In this document: piece after piece, positions 1 to 8,563 of the stretch
Position numbering within the stretch: the stretch's first letter is position 1
Layout: each line of letters begins with the position of its first letter
From: Aeromicrobium piscarium
Lineage (GTDB): Bacteria; Actinomycetota; Actinomycetes; Propionibacteriales; Nocardioidaceae
Assembly: GCF_007421815.1 (NCBI RefSeq)
Contig: NZ_VLNT01000023.1
Coordinates: 1-40,821 of the forward strand
Length of the DNA: 40,821 nt
Reading direction: 5' to 3'
Notes under the pieces: generated by a model
Told to the model about the DNA's origin: nothing
Database searches by the model: none
Seen by the model: the letters and a program-made list of their open reading frames with translations, nothing else
Program-made: the position numbers and the translations under genes

Positions 1-63
1 CGCAACCGCGGCATCGAGACGCTGCCCAGCATCCGCGAGACCGCCGACCGAGACAACGACTAG
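1..63 (+). CDS. 3' end of an unidentified gene (partial)
   Basis: Frame 1 from the first base reads 20 codons and ends at TAG 61-63; the tail is polar and charged (ends ETADRDND). Codon use fits the neighbours, and a strong hairpin follows at 141-170, so it is probably a true gene end. In many actinomycetes a rhomboid protease or peptidyl-prolyl isomerase gene lies here next to crgA, but 20 residues do not allow identification. Confidence 0.5.
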   Translation, partial: RNRGIETLPSIRETADRDND

Positions 64-140
64 GCTGCCCACACACCGTTCACTTTTCGGGCGATGCAAT
101 CGTCCAGTTTTCGAGCGTTGCCGACAAACGCGCCGGACAT

Positions 141-170
141 CGGGCCACGATGGAGCGCTCCATCGGCCCG
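141..170. terminator. Hairpin between convergent genes
   Basis: CGGGCC-ac-GATGGAGC pairs with GCTCCATC-GGCCCG, giving 14 base pairs with a two-base bulge and almost no loop. It lies between the end of the first gene and the end of crgA, which converge. There is no T-run, as is usual in actinomycetes, so it could act in both directions. Confidence 0.6.
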
Positions 171-202
171 GCGCCGGCGCGTCGGTCGAGTAAGAGGAGG
201 GA

Positions 203-442
203 CTACTCCCACTTCATCGCGAACCCGAAGGCCGCGACGATGAAGCCCATGCCGATCGCCAGATTCCACTGGCCGAGATCGGAGTACCAGGGAATCGTGA
301 TGTCGGTGGAGCTGATCGTGTAGAACACCACGATCCACAGCAGACCGATGACGGCCGAGATGACCATGGCAGGTGCGGCCCAGCGATTGCCGATCTTCTG
401 CGGCTTCGGTCCGCGGGACTCGTTCTTCTTGCGAAGGGGCAC
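203..442 (-). CDS. crgA: Cell division protein CrgA
   Basis: A 79-residue protein with a basic, hydrophilic N-terminus and two membrane segments (about residues 24-43 and 58-75) joined by a short loop. This is the size and layout of CrgA, the small actinomycete protein that helps recruit FtsZ, FtsI and other divisome proteins and modulates septation. The start is GTG 442, preceded by GGAG seven bases upstream. It diverges from the DUF881 gene, as in most actinomycetes, and lies close to the fha/pstP/rodA/pbpA/pknB cluster whose products act in the same process. The assignment rests on size, topology and conserved context. Confidence 0.9.
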   Translation of the reverse strand: MPLRKKNESRGPKPQKIGNRWAAPAMVISAVIGLLWIVVFYTISSTDITIPWYSDLGQWNLAIGMGFIVAAFGFAMKWE

Positions 443-490
443 GGTCGTACTCCGATGGGTTCGGCGGCCAGGCGGCCGGTTCGGTGTTCT

Positions 491-505
491 GCACTAGCCT
501 AGTGC
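491..505. promoter_or_regulatory. Palindromic bidirectional -10 region, crgA / DUF881
   Basis: GCACTAG-C-CTAGTGC is a perfect palindrome between the divergent genes. It holds a -10-like TAGCCT (495-500) on the plus strand, 7 bases before GTG 508, and TAGGCT on the minus strand facing crgA. The two promoters would share the same DNA, so they should compete or be controlled together. Confidence 0.45.
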
Positions 506-507
506 GC

Positions 508-1260
508 GTGGCGAGGCATGAGGAGTCCGGGCGCGATCGGCGCGTCCGGCGCGGCTGGCATCTCGGCGTGCTGGGCGTCAGCGTCGTGTGCGGATACGCC
601 TTCGTCGCCGCCAATGTCACCTCCGACGGTCTGGACCTGCGTCCCGCGGGTGGCGACATCTCGACCCTGCTGTCCGATCGGGCGCGCGTGGTCGAGAAGC
701 GTCAGGCCGATGCCTCCGCGCTCCAGCGTGAGATCGACCGTTTCACCGAGCAGGCCACGAGCTCGTCGGGGCTGGACGAGGCCCGCGAGCGGGTCCGTGC
801 CCTGGAGCCGGTGAGCGGTTTCTCCGAGATCACCGGGCCGGGGATGCGGATCACCCTGACCGATGCCCCCCGCGAGGTCGCCCCCGAGGGCGTGGACCCG
901 AACTTCCTGGTGGTCCATCAGCAGGACATCCAAGCCTTCGTCAACGCCCTGTGGGCGGGGGGCGCCGAGGCGGTCACCCTCCAGGGACAGCGGCTCATCT
1001 CCACCACCGGCATCAAGTGCGTCGGCAACACCGTCGTGCTCGACGGCGTGCCCTACTCGCCGCCCTATGTCATCGAGGCGATCGGAGATCCGGGCGACAT
1101 GTCGATCGCCCTGTCCCAGTCGCCGGAGGTCACGACCTACCGGGACTGGGCCGCGCGGTACCAGCTCGGCTACGACCGCAGCACGGTCGACGCGCTCGTG
1201 GCACCGGCGTACGAGGGCTCGCTCAATCTGGAACACGCCCAGGTCAGCGAAGACGGCTAG
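508..1260 (+). CDS. DUF881 family protein
   Basis: A 250-residue protein with an Arg-rich N-terminus, one membrane segment (about residues 16-33), a coiled-coil-like stretch (about 50-90), then a DUF881 domain recognisable by the block ending in FLVVHQQDIQAFVNALW and the later GAEAVTLQGQR. DUF881 proteins are single-pass membrane proteins of Gram-positive bacteria with an extracytoplasmic domain, commonly encoded beside division genes; their biochemical role is not established. GTG 508 is chosen because TAGCCT lies 7 bases upstream, the spacing of a leaderless transcript; GTG 502 is an alternative. The class E sortase and pabA genes that often follow are absent. Confidence 0.85.
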   Translation: MARHEESGRDRRVRRGWHLGVLGVSVVCGYAFVAANVTSDGLDLRPAGGDISTLLSDRARVVEKRQADASALQREIDRFTEQATSSSGLDEARERVRALEPVSGFSEITGPGMRITLTDAPREVAPEGVDPNFLVVHQQDIQAFVNALWAGGAEAVTLQGQRLISTTGIKCVGNTVVLDGVPYSPPYVIEAIGDPGDMSIALSQSPEVTTYRDWAARYQLGYDRSTVDALVAPAYEGSLNLEHAQVSEDG

Positions 1261-1280
1261 CTCTAACCCCTCGGCTCAGC

Positions 1281-1403
1281 GGCGGTAGCTCGTCAACCTA
1301 TCGATCCGGGTGGCGGTAGCTGGTCAACCTTATCGAGTCGCGATGGGGTTGATGGCTTACCGCCACCCGGCGAGGTGACGTTGATGGCCTACCGCCACCC
1401 GGG
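1281..1403. repeat. Inverted and direct GGCGGTAG...TCAACC repeat cluster, locus 1
   Basis: Four copies of a unit with the core GGCGGTAG-N4/5-TCAACC lie between the convergent ends of the DUF881 and pknB genes. Two face forward (starting 1281 and 1312, 31 bases apart) and two face backward (1347-1364 and 1379-1396, 32 apart). Three carry the extension CCGGGT before the core. Forward copy 2 and reverse copy 1 can fold into a stem of about 60 bases. A second cluster with the same period occurs at 8859-8945, so this is a dispersed repeat family. Confidence 0.75.
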
Positions 1404-1413
1404 AGTGATCCGC

Positions 1414-3138
1414 TTACCGGGGTGACGGGCTCCTCGGTGGTGAGGGAGAGGGCGACTCGTCGTCATCATCATTGGTCGACACGGTGATGGTGATCTCCGC
1501 ACCCGGTGACACCTGGGTGCCGCTGCCGGGGTTCTGCGAGATGACCCGCCCATTGGGCTCGTCGGCATTCGCATCCTCGGTGATGTTCACCGTGAAGCCG
1601 GCGTCCTCCAGGGTCTTCTGGGCGTCGTCGCGATCCTGGCCGACGACATTCGGCACCGCGACCTGGCCACGGGAGATGATCAAGGTGACGGTGCTGCCCT
1701 TGGGCAGCGACGTGCCGGCCGGCGGATTGGTGTTCAACACCGTGCCGGCGGCGGCCTCGTTGTCGTTCTCCTGCCGTTCGACCTGGAATCCGGCATCGGC
1801 GAGGAGCTTCTCGGCCGAGTCGGCGTCATAGTCCCTCAGATTGGGGACCTCGACCTGTTCGGGACCGGTGCTGATGACCAGATCGACGGCCGAACCCTCA
1901 TCGACCGTCTCACCCTCACCCGGCTCCGTGCGGATCACCTGGCCGGACTCGACATCGGGATTGGCCTCCTCGACGACATCGCCGACCTGCAGTCCTTCAT
2001 TGTCGAGTGCCCGCGTGGCGGTCTGCTCGTCCATGCCGGCGACCGCGGGTACCGCGGTCTGAGCGACCGGATCGTCCTCGCTCTCGAACCAGCCCTGGAA
2101 GTAGCCGAAGCCGAGCGCGGCGACCAGTGCGATGAGCAGCACCGCCAACGCGATCCACCACTTCTTCTTGGACGAGGACCCCTCCTCGTCGGCGTCCGCT
2201 GCGGTGGGTACCGCCGCGGCGGCGGCCGGTGCGACCGCGGTGGCACCGATCGCCTGTGTCGCCTGGGTGGGAGCGTCGACGTGCCCACCGGCCAGCACGC
2301 GCTCGATGTCTTTGCGCATGTCGGCCGCACTGGAATAACGGTCGTCGACGCGCTTGGCGAGGGCCTTGGCGACGATGTGGTCGATCTCGAGGCTGACCTC
2401 GGGGTTGAGCTGCGAGGGAGGCGTGGCCTCCTCGCGCACATGCTGGTACGCCACGGAGACCGGGCTGTCGCCGACGAAGGGCGGACGGCCGGTCAACAGC
2501 TCATAGAGCACGCAGCCGGTGGAGTAGATGTCGCTGCGGGCGTCGACGGTCTCGCCGCGGGCCTGCTCGGGAGACAGGTACTGGGCGGTGCCGATGACGG
2601 CGGCTGTCTGCGTCATGGCGCTGGAGGAGTCGGCGATCGCGCGAGCGATGCCGAAGTCCATGACCTTCACCTGGCCGGCCGGCGTCAGCATGATGTTGGC
2701 CGGCTTGATGTCGCGGTGGATGATGCCCGCGCGGTGGCTGTAGTCCAAGGCGCTGAGGATGTCCGCGGTGATCGACAGGGCGCGTTCGGGCATGATCTTG
2801 CGCCCGTCGCGCAGCACATCGCGCAGCGTCCGGCCCTCGACGAGCTCCATGACGATGTACGGGATGTTGTTGCCGTGGATGTCCTCGGCCTCGCCGGTGT
2901 CGTAGACCGCGACGATGGAGGGGTGGTTCAGCGACGCCGCCGATTGGGCCTCGCGACGGAATCGTTCCTGGAACGTCGGATCGGCTGCGAGGTCGGCGCG
3001 CAGTTGCTTGATCGCGACGGGGCGTCCCAGACGCAGGTCACGGCCTTCGCGTACGTCGGCCATGCCACCGCGACCCAGGAGGCCGCTGATTTCGTAGCGG
3101 TCTCCCAGCGGAACGGGGGTCTCGTCCGATTCGGTCAT
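1414..3138 (-). CDS. pknB: Ser/Thr protein kinase with PASTA domains, PknB-type
   Basis: A 574-residue receptor kinase. The catalytic domain (about residues 14-280) has the Gly-rich loop LGRGGMADV, Lys44, the HRD motif at 141-143 and DFG at 161-163. An Ala-rich linker and a membrane helix (about 327-347) lead to three extracellular PASTA repeats (about 361-425, 428-491, 493-556) and an acidic Ser/Pro tail. PASTA kinases bind muropeptides or lipid II and phosphorylate cell wall and division proteins; mycobacterial PknB has four repeats. ATG 3138 has GGGAG upstream. It is the last gene of the operon, 46 bases after pbpA, and no pknA precedes it, so this kinase must serve alone here. Confidence 0.95.
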   Translation of the reverse strand: MTESDETPVPLGDRYEISGLLGRGGMADVREGRDLRLGRPVAIKQLRADLAADPTFQERFRREAQSAASLNHPSIVAVYDTGEAEDIHGNNIPYIVMELVEGRTLRDVLRDGRKIMPERALSITADILSALDYSHRAGIIHRDIKPANIMLTPAGQVKVMDFGIARAIADSSSAMTQTAAVIGTAQYLSPEQARGETVDARSDIYSTGCVLYELLTGRPPFVGDSPVSVAYQHVREEATPPSQLNPEVSLEIDHIVAKALAKRVDDRYSSAADMRKDIERVLAGGHVDAPTQATQAIGATAVAPAAAAAVPTAADADEEGSSSKKKWWIALAVLLIALVAALGFGYFQGWFESEDDPVAQTAVPAVAGMDEQTATRALDNEGLQVGDVVEEANPDVESGQVIRTEPGEGETVDEGSAVDLVISTGPEQVEVPNLRDYDADSAEKLLADAGFQVERQENDNEAAAGTVLNTNPPAGTSLPKGSTVTLIISRGQVAVPNVVGQDRDDAQKTLEDAGFTVNITEDANADEPNGRVISQNPGSGTQVSPGAEITITVSTNDDDDESPSPSPPRSPSPR

Positions 3139-3184
3139 GCTGTTCAGTCTCCCAGAGGGTGTTGGGCGGTGAGGGGGGCCAGGG

Positions 3185-4651
3185 TCATCGCAGGATCGCC
3201 TCCATGACAGCGCGGGCGATCGGGCCGCCGAGGCGCCCGCCTCCGATATCGGAGGTGTTGCCCTCCAAGGACTCGACCATGACGGCGACGGCGACCTGCG
3301 GGTCGTCCGCCGGGGCGAAGCCGACGAACCAGGCATACGGCGGGCGGCCCTCGGCCGACTCGGCGGTGCCGGTCTTGCCGCCGACCTGGACGCCGGGGAT
3401 CGCGGCGGGACGTCCGGTGCCGGAGTCCACGACCGACACCATCATGTCCTTGAGCTGGCCGGCCTTGCCGGCGCTCATGGCCTCACTGAGACGCTCGGGC
3501 TTGGTCGTGTCGAGGACTTCCAGATTGGGCGCACGCACGGTGTCGACGAGATAGGGCGTCATCACGGAGCCGTCGTTGGCGATCCCCGCGGCGACCATCG
3601 CCATCTGCAACGGCGTGGCGGTGACCTCGTACTGACCGATGCCGGTCTGCGCGAGCTGCGTGTCCTCGAGATTCGAGCTCTGGCCGGTCACCAGGCTCTC
3701 GTTGGCGGCGATCCCGGAGATGGGGTCGGTGCCGAAGCCGAACTTCTCGGCCTGCTCGATGAGCTCGTCCTCGCCGACCTGATTGGCGAGATCACCGAAG
3801 CTGACATTGCAGGAGACCTCGAGGGCCTGGCGCAGCGTGATCGGATCGCCACCGCAGTTGCCGCCGCCCTGATTGGGCAGCGTGTAGGTCTTGCCCGGGA
3901 ACGCGAGCTCCGCTCCGCCCTTGACTTGCGAATCGGGATTGAGGTCGAGATTCTCCATCGCCGCGGCGGCGGTGACCAGCTTGAAGGTCGAGCCCGGCGG
4001 GAGCGTGGCCTGGGTGGCGCGGTTGGCCATCGGCTGGTTGTCGTCATTGGTGAGCTGGTCCCAGGCGTCGTTGGTGGCCTGGAGGTCGTGGCTCGCGAGA
4101 GCGTTCGGGTCGTAGCTCGGCTGCGTCGCGAGGGCGAGGACCGCCCCGGTCTGCGGGTCGATGGCGGCGACCGCGCCTCGGGTGCCCTCGCCGAGGTCCC
4201 GCAGGCCTTCGGCGGCGGCGCGCTGCGCGACCGGGTCGATGGTCAGCTCCACGCTGCCGCCCTGGGGCTCCTGGTTGCCGAGCAGGTCGACGACTCTGTT
4301 GACGAAGAGCCGGTTGTCGTCGCCGGACAGGATGCTGTTCTGGCTGCGTTCGATCGCGCTCTGGCCGTAGATGTACGAGAAGTAGCCCGTCAGCGGGGCG
4401 TAGAGCGGACCCTCGGGATACTGCCGCTGGAATCGCCAACGGTCATTCGAGGGGACGCTCTCGGCGATCGCCGTTCCATCGACGAGGATTGCCCCGCGCT
4501 CGCGGCTGAACTGCTCGTCCATGACGCGACGGTTGCCCTCGCGGGCGTTCAGGTTGTCGGCGTCCAGCGCCTGGATGTAGTTGACGTTGAACAGCAGCCC
4601 CACGAACATCACGAGACAGGCCACCGCGAGGATGCGGATCGGCTTGTTCAC
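3185..4651 (-). CDS. pbpA: Class B penicillin-binding protein (PbpA)
   Basis: A 488-residue peptidoglycan transpeptidase with an N-terminal membrane anchor (about residues 6-22). The active site motifs are all present: STFK with nucleophile Ser221, SCN at 280-282, and KTG at 426-428. It cross-links stem peptides in the periplasm-like space together with the SEDS glycosyltransferase encoded just upstream. Its ATG overlaps the stop of that gene by four bases (ATGA), so the two are translationally coupled. Length and gene order match PbpA of the mycobacterial and streptomycete clusters. Confidence 0.95.
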   Translation of the reverse strand: MNKPIRILAVACLVMFVGLLFNVNYIQALDADNLNAREGNRRVMDEQFSRERGAILVDGTAIAESVPSNDRWRFQRQYPEGPLYAPLTGYFSYIYGQSAIERSQNSILSGDDNRLFVNRVVDLLGNQEPQGGSVELTIDPVAQRAAAEGLRDLGEGTRGAVAAIDPQTGAVLALATQPSYDPNALASHDLQATNDAWDQLTNDDNQPMANRATQATLPPGSTFKLVTAAAAMENLDLNPDSQVKGGAELAFPGKTYTLPNQGGGNCGGDPITLRQALEVSCNVSFGDLANQVGEDELIEQAEKFGFGTDPISGIAANESLVTGQSSNLEDTQLAQTGIGQYEVTATPLQMAMVAAGIANDGSVMTPYLVDTVRAPNLEVLDTTKPERLSEAMSAGKAGQLKDMMVSVVDSGTGRPAAIPGVQVGGKTGTAESAEGRPPYAWFVGFAPADDPQVAVAVMVESLEGNTSDIGGGRLGGPIARAVMEAILR

Positions 4652-6024
4652 AGCTTCACCACCTGGGTCTGGTCATCCGCGTCGACGCGGGAAGTCTTCG
4701 GCGCGGGGCGCCGGGTCTGGTCACTGATGCGCAGCAGCAGCGCGATGATTGCCCAGTTCATGACGATCGAAGATCCGCCCTGGGCGAGGAAGGGCGCGGT
4801 CAGGCCCGTGAGGGGGATGAGGCGCGTGACGCCGCCGGCGACGATGAAGACCTGGATCGCGAAGGACATCGTCAGGCCGATGCCGAGCAGCTTGCCGAAG
4901 CCGTCGCGGCAGGTCAGGGCGATCCGCAGGCCGCGTTCGACGATCAGGCCGTAGATCAGCAGGACCGCCATGAGCCCGGTGAGGCCGAGTTCCTCGCCGA
5001 GCGAGGCGAGGATGAAGTCGGAGAAGGAGAAGGGCGTGATCTCCGGGCTGCCCAGTCCCCAGCCGCGGCCGAGCACGCCGCCGTGGGCGAGCCCGAACAG
5101 TGCGCTGATGATCTGTCCGTTCTGGTCGGGATTGCTGAAGGGATCGAGCCACGCCTCGAAGCGCACACGCACGTGACCGAAGGCCGTGTAGCCGAACCAC
5201 GCCCCGACCACGAACAACAGGGCGCCGACGACCAGCCATCCGGGCCGCTCGGTGGCGACGAACAGCACGACCACGAAGAGCCCGAAGAACAGCAGCGACG
5301 AGCCCAGATCGCGCTGGAAGACCAGGATGCCGACGCTGATCAGCCAGCCGAGGAGGATCGGTCCGAGGTCGCGTCCGCGGGGGAGGTCGATGCCGAGGAG
5401 TCGCTTGCCGGCCAGCGCGAGGACATCGCGCTTGACCACGAGATAGCCGGCGAAGAAGATCGCCAGGCAGACCTTGGCGGCCTCACCGGGCTGGAAGCTG
5501 AACGGGCCGAGGTGGATCCAGATGCGTGCGCCGTTGATCTCCTGGCCGATCCCGGGGAGGAGAGGGAGCAGCAGCAGACCGATGGCCACCAGTCCGAAGG
5601 TGTAGGTGAAGCCCTGGAGTCGGCGGTGGTCACGCACCACGACGAGCACCGCCGTGAAAGCCACGATGCCGACGAAGGTCCAGATCACCTGACCCGTCGC
5701 GAATGCCCCGCGGTCGGGGTTGATCGCCTGCCGGCCGAGGTCGAGGCGATGGATCATCACCAGGCCGAGCCCATTGAGACACAGGACGAGGGGCAGCAGC
5801 ACAGGATCGGCGTAGGGCGCGAAACGGCGTACGGCCAGGTGGGCGCCGACGGCGGCCAGCACGAGACCGCCGATGAGCCGGTACGTGTCGGTGGGGATGG
5901 CGCCGGTGGTCCCGAGGCCGACGGCGATATAGCCGAAGACGCCGATGACCACGGCCATCAGGGTCAGGACCAGCTCGGCGCCGCGGCGCTTACGCGGCGC
6001 GAGGGTGGGCGACTGGTCGCTCAT
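4648..6024 (-). CDS. rodA: SEDS peptidoglycan polymerase, RodA/FtsW family
   Basis: A 458-residue polytopic protein with about 12 membrane segments. The segment carrying FQRDLGSSLLFF and the C-terminal part with LTGLTAPFLAQGGSS are typical of the FtsW/RodA/SpoVE family, which polymerises lipid II into glycan strands. It should work as a pair with the neighbouring PbpA. The start ATG 6024 overlaps the pstP stop by four bases; a longer upstream reading would run inside pstP and is not supported. Whether it serves elongation (RodA) or division (FtsW) cannot be decided by sequence alone; position in the pknB cluster favours RodA. Confidence 0.92.
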   Translation of the reverse strand: MSDQSPTLAPRKRRGAELVLTLMAVVIGVFGYIAVGLGTTGAIPTDTYRLIGGLVLAAVGAHLAVRRFAPYADPVLLPLVLCLNGLGLVMIHRLDLGRQAINPDRGAFATGQVIWTFVGIVAFTAVLVVVRDHRRLQGFTYTFGLVAIGLLLLPLLPGIGQEINGARIWIHLGPFSFQPGEAAKVCLAIFFAGYLVVKRDVLALAGKRLLGIDLPRGRDLGPILLGWLISVGILVFQRDLGSSLLFFGLFVVVLFVATERPGWLVVGALLFVVGAWFGYTAFGHVRVRFEAWLDPFSNPDQNGQIISALFGLAHGGVLGRGWGLGSPEITPFSFSDFILASLGEELGLTGLMAVLLIYGLIVERGLRIALTCRDGFGKLLGIGLTMSFAIQVFIVAGGVTRLIPLTGLTAPFLAQGGSSIVMNWAIIALLLRISDQTRRPAPKTSRVDADDQTQVVKL

Positions 6025-7331
6025 GGCGTCCCCTCCGTCGCCGGCTCGGTGGTGGCGCTCGGGGAGGTAGAGGGCGTGGGCTCGGGGAGTGAGGACTGCA
6101 GGTTCTCGACGATCTGGTCGGCGTCCTCGCGGCTCGCGGCGCTGATACCCGCCTCGACCCGGCCTTGCTGGTAGTCGGGAAGGTCCTCGATCTGGATATC
6201 GGTGCGCTCGTCGATGTGCTGCAGGGTGATGCCCGGCAGCGAGGCGTCGACACCGCGGTAGATGGCGACCCGGCCGTCGTCCTCGGCGACGTAGTACTGC
6301 TGCTGGCTCCACTCGTAGGCCCAGTAGGCGACGCCTCCGGCGAGGCCGAGCAGGAGGAGGACGCCGATGGTCCACCGCACCCACCGCCAGCGGCTCGGCG
6401 GTCGGGGCGCGTAGCGGAGCTCCTCGGGGTCCTGCTGCTCGCGTCCCGTGGGCGGATGCTCACCGGTGGTGTCGACCGGGGTTGGGACGGCGGCGACGGG
6501 GCCGGTCTCGTCGGACTGACGGGGTCGTGGGGCGTCGGCGGCGGCACCGACGATCTGCGGCTTGCCGTCGGCGCAGGCGAGTTCGGCGTCCGTCTCGTCC
6601 TCGGTCGTGGCCTCGACGAACTCTCCGATCACGACGGTGACGTTGTCGACGCCTCCGCCCTCGAGGGCCAGCCGGACCAGCTCGGTCGCGGCGGCGTCGA
6701 TCGACTCCAGGCGCATGGCCTGTTCGATGCCGTCGTCGTCGACCATGTCGGACAGCCCGTCGCTGCACAGCAGGTAGCGGTCCCCCGCGGACGGCTGCAA
6801 CCAGGACAGGTCGGCCTCGTTGTCATCGCGGCCGAGCATGGCGCGGAGGAGCAGAGACCGGTGCGGGTGGACGCGAGCTTCCTCGCGGGTGATGCGTCCT
6901 TCGTCGACGAGGCTCTGCACGAAGGTGTGATCGGTGCTGATCTGGGCGAGGCGGCCCTCGCGGAGGCGGTAGACGCGCGAGTCGCCGATGTGCGCCCAGG
7001 CGAGCTTCTCGCCGTCCCAGAGCAGTGCCTCGAGCGTGGTGCCCATGCCCTCGACCGCCGGGTCGTCGGTGATGAGCTGTCCGAGGCGGTCGTTCGCGTG
7101 GTCGACGGCGGTGCCGAGGACGCTCAGCGCGTCGGTGTCCTCGGGCAGGTCCCGCTCGACCTCACCGCGGATGACGTTCAGGGTCTGCGAGGAGGCGAGG
7201 TCCCCGGCCGCGGCACCGCCCATCCCGTCGGCCAACAGCAGGAGCCGGCTGCTCGCGTAGCCGGAGTCCTGGTTGTTCGAGCGTCGCAGTCCTGTGTCGG
7301 TAAGTGCGACGTAGCGGTAGGTGAGTGCCAT
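6021..7331 (-). CDS. pstP: PP2C-family Ser/Thr protein phosphatase (PstP)
   Basis: A 436-residue phosphatase. Metal-binding and catalytic motifs run in order: NNQDSG (about 19-24), LADGMGG (33-39), GDSRVYRL (116-123), SDGLSDM (190-196) and GGVDNVTVV (226-234). An acidic and Pro-rich linker leads to a membrane helix (about 321-338) and an extracellular domain of about 95 residues ending in a Thr/Ser/Pro tail. PstP reverses phosphorylation by PknB-type kinases. ATG 7331 abuts the fhaB stop with no gap, and the gene overlaps the next by four bases. Confidence 0.95.
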   Translation of the reverse strand: MALTYRYVALTDTGLRRSNNQDSGYASSRLLLLADGMGGAAAGDLASSQTLNVIRGEVERDLPEDTDALSVLGTAVDHANDRLGQLITDDPAVEGMGTTLEALLWDGEKLAWAHIGDSRVYRLREGRLAQISTDHTFVQSLVDEGRITREEARVHPHRSLLLRAMLGRDDNEADLSWLQPSAGDRYLLCSDGLSDMVDDDGIEQAMRLESIDAAATELVRLALEGGGVDNVTVVIGEFVEATTEDETDAELACADGKPQIVGAAADAPRPRQSDETGPVAAVPTPVDTTGEHPPTGREQQDPEELRYAPRPPSRWRWVRWTIGVLLLLGLAGGVAYWAYEWSQQQYYVAEDDGRVAIYRGVDASLPGITLQHIDERTDIQIEDLPDYQQGRVEAGISAASREDADQIVENLQSSLPEPTPSTSPSATTEPATEGTP

Positions 7332-7829
7332 CTACTTGCGCAGCTCCACGATCGTCTTGCCGAGCCGCACCTGGGTGCCGAGCGGCACGGGGACCGGCGA
7401 GGTGATCCGCTGGCTGCCGATGTAGGTGCCGTTGGTGGAGCCCAGATCCTCGACGAACCACTGTTCGCCGTTGCTGGCGAAGCGGGCGTGACGCGTCGAG
7501 ACGTAGTCGTCGTTGAGCCGGATGGCCGCGTCGGTGCCGCGACCGAGCAGCAGCGGCTCGTCGCCGAGCGGCACGCTCTGTCCCGCATTGGGGCCGTCGA
7601 CGATCTGCAGCACCGAGGGCCGGCCGCGCGCTCCGCGCTTCTTCGGCGTCTTCTTCTTGGGGGTGGCGGGTGTGGGGGTCTTGCCGGCCTTGGCCGCTTT
7701 GGCGACGGGCCGGGTGGGCACCCGGGTGCCGAAGATGTCGGTGCGGATCACCGAGACGGCGGACAGCACGAAGATCCACAAGACGGCCAGGAAGCCGAAC
7801 TTGATGAGAGTCAGGGTCAGTTCGCTCAT
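7332..7829 (-). CDS. fhaB: FHA domain protein FhaB (FipA-like)
   Basis: A 165-residue protein with an N-terminal membrane segment (about residues 6-26), a basic Lys/Pro/Thr-rich linker, and a C-terminal FHA domain (about 75-163) with LGRG, STRHARF and LGSTNGTYI, the residues that read phosphothreonine. FhaB/FipA proteins are kinase substrates that tether divisome proteins in mycobacteria. It lies between fhaA and pstP in one operon. The start ATG 7829 puts the membrane segment at the N-terminus, as in the family. Confidence 0.92.
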   Translation of the reverse strand: MSELTLTLIKFGFLAVLWIFVLSAVSVIRTDIFGTRVPTRPVAKAAKAGKTPTPATPKKKTPKKRGARGRPSVLQIVDGPNAGQSVPLGDEPLLLGRGTDAAIRLNDDYVSTRHARFASNGEQWFVEDLGSTNGTYIGSQRITSPVPVPLGTQVRLGKTIVELRK

Positions 7830-7840
7830 GGTGCTCCGGA

Positions 7841-8563
7841 TCACCGAGTGGACGAGGGGATGCGCACGGTGAGGGTAGTGTTTCCGAGCCGAATCTGCGA
7901 CCCGTCGGACACCGGCGAGGATTCTACGCGCCGTCCGTCGACGACCACGCCGTTGGTGGAACCGAGGTCTTCGACGGCCACGGCGGGGGCATCGGCGAGC
8001 CCGCCCACGTGGATGCGGGCGTGCCGGCGGGAGATACCTGGGTCGTCGATCTTGAGATCGCTGTCGGAGCCGCGGCCGATGACCAGGCCGGGTGGACTGA
8101 CGGGGTGCTTCATGCCGCCGACCTCGAGGACCACGGCGGCTGAGCGCACGGAGGTGTCGGTGAGTCGCTCGGCGGGTGAGGCGTGGACGGTCGCATTCGT
8201 GCGGCTGTCGACCGTGAAGCGTCCCGTGCGCAGCGTGTCGTCGCGCTCGAAGGTGATCGCCAGCCCGCCGGCGAGGGTGTACCGCTGCTCCTCGACGTGC
8301 TCGCGTACCAACGTGGCGAGCTCCTCGGCGAGCGTGGAGCCGAACGGTGTCAGCCGCTCGTAGTCCGCCTGGGAGAGATGCACCGTGAAGTCGTTGGGGA
8401 CGAGGATGCGGTCGCGGGAGAGGATGCTGGTGGAGTTGTCGATCTCGCGCTGCAGCTCGGCAGCGATCTCGACCGGCTGCACCGCGCTGCGGAACGCCCG
8501 CGCGAAAGCACCCGTGACGGCGCCTTCGAGGCGTCGCTCGAAGCGGCTCAGGACGCCAGCCAT
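7841..8563 (-). CDS. fhaA: FHA domain protein FhaA (DUF3662 + FHA)
   Basis: A 240-residue cytoplasmic protein. Residues 1 to about 120 match the DUF3662 domain (starting AGVLSRFERRLEG) and about 150-238 form an FHA domain with GRGSDSDLKI, SRRHARI and LGSTNGVVV. FhaA binds phosphorylated partners such as the MviN pseudokinase in mycobacteria and regulates lipid II flipping. The long disordered linker of the mycobacterial protein is reduced to a short segment. ATG 8563 has GAGAGGAG upstream. It is the first gene of the operon; a -10-like TACGAT (complement of 8606-8611) lies in the 140-bp space before the tRNA gene. Confidence 0.92.
   Translation of the reverse strand: MAGVLSRFERRLEGAVTGAFARAFRSAVQPVEIAAELQREIDNSTSILSRDRILVPNDFTVHLSQADYERLTPFGSTLAEELATLVREHVEEQRYTLAGGLAITFERDDTLRTGRFTVDSRTNATVHASPAERLTDTSVRSAAVVLEVGGMKHPVSPPGLVIGRGSDSDLKIDDPGISRRHARIHVGGLADAPAVAVEDLGSTNGVVVDGRRVESSPVSDGSQIRLGNTTLTVRIPSSTR

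Noticed and set aside
64..140. Small gene before crgA
   Set aside because: No frame with start, ribosome site and plausible length; the two short TTTTCGxGCG repeats there look incidental.
1281..1403. CRISPR-like array
   Set aside because: Only two to four diverged units, mixed orientation and spacers of 12-14 bases, no cas genes. Not a CRISPR.
6165..8363. A 732-codon open frame on the plus strand opposite pstP/fhaB/fhaA
   Set aside because: It is antisense to three clear genes, has low-complexity Val/Asp/Gly-rich composition, and shows no domain. High-GC genomes yield such shadow frames.
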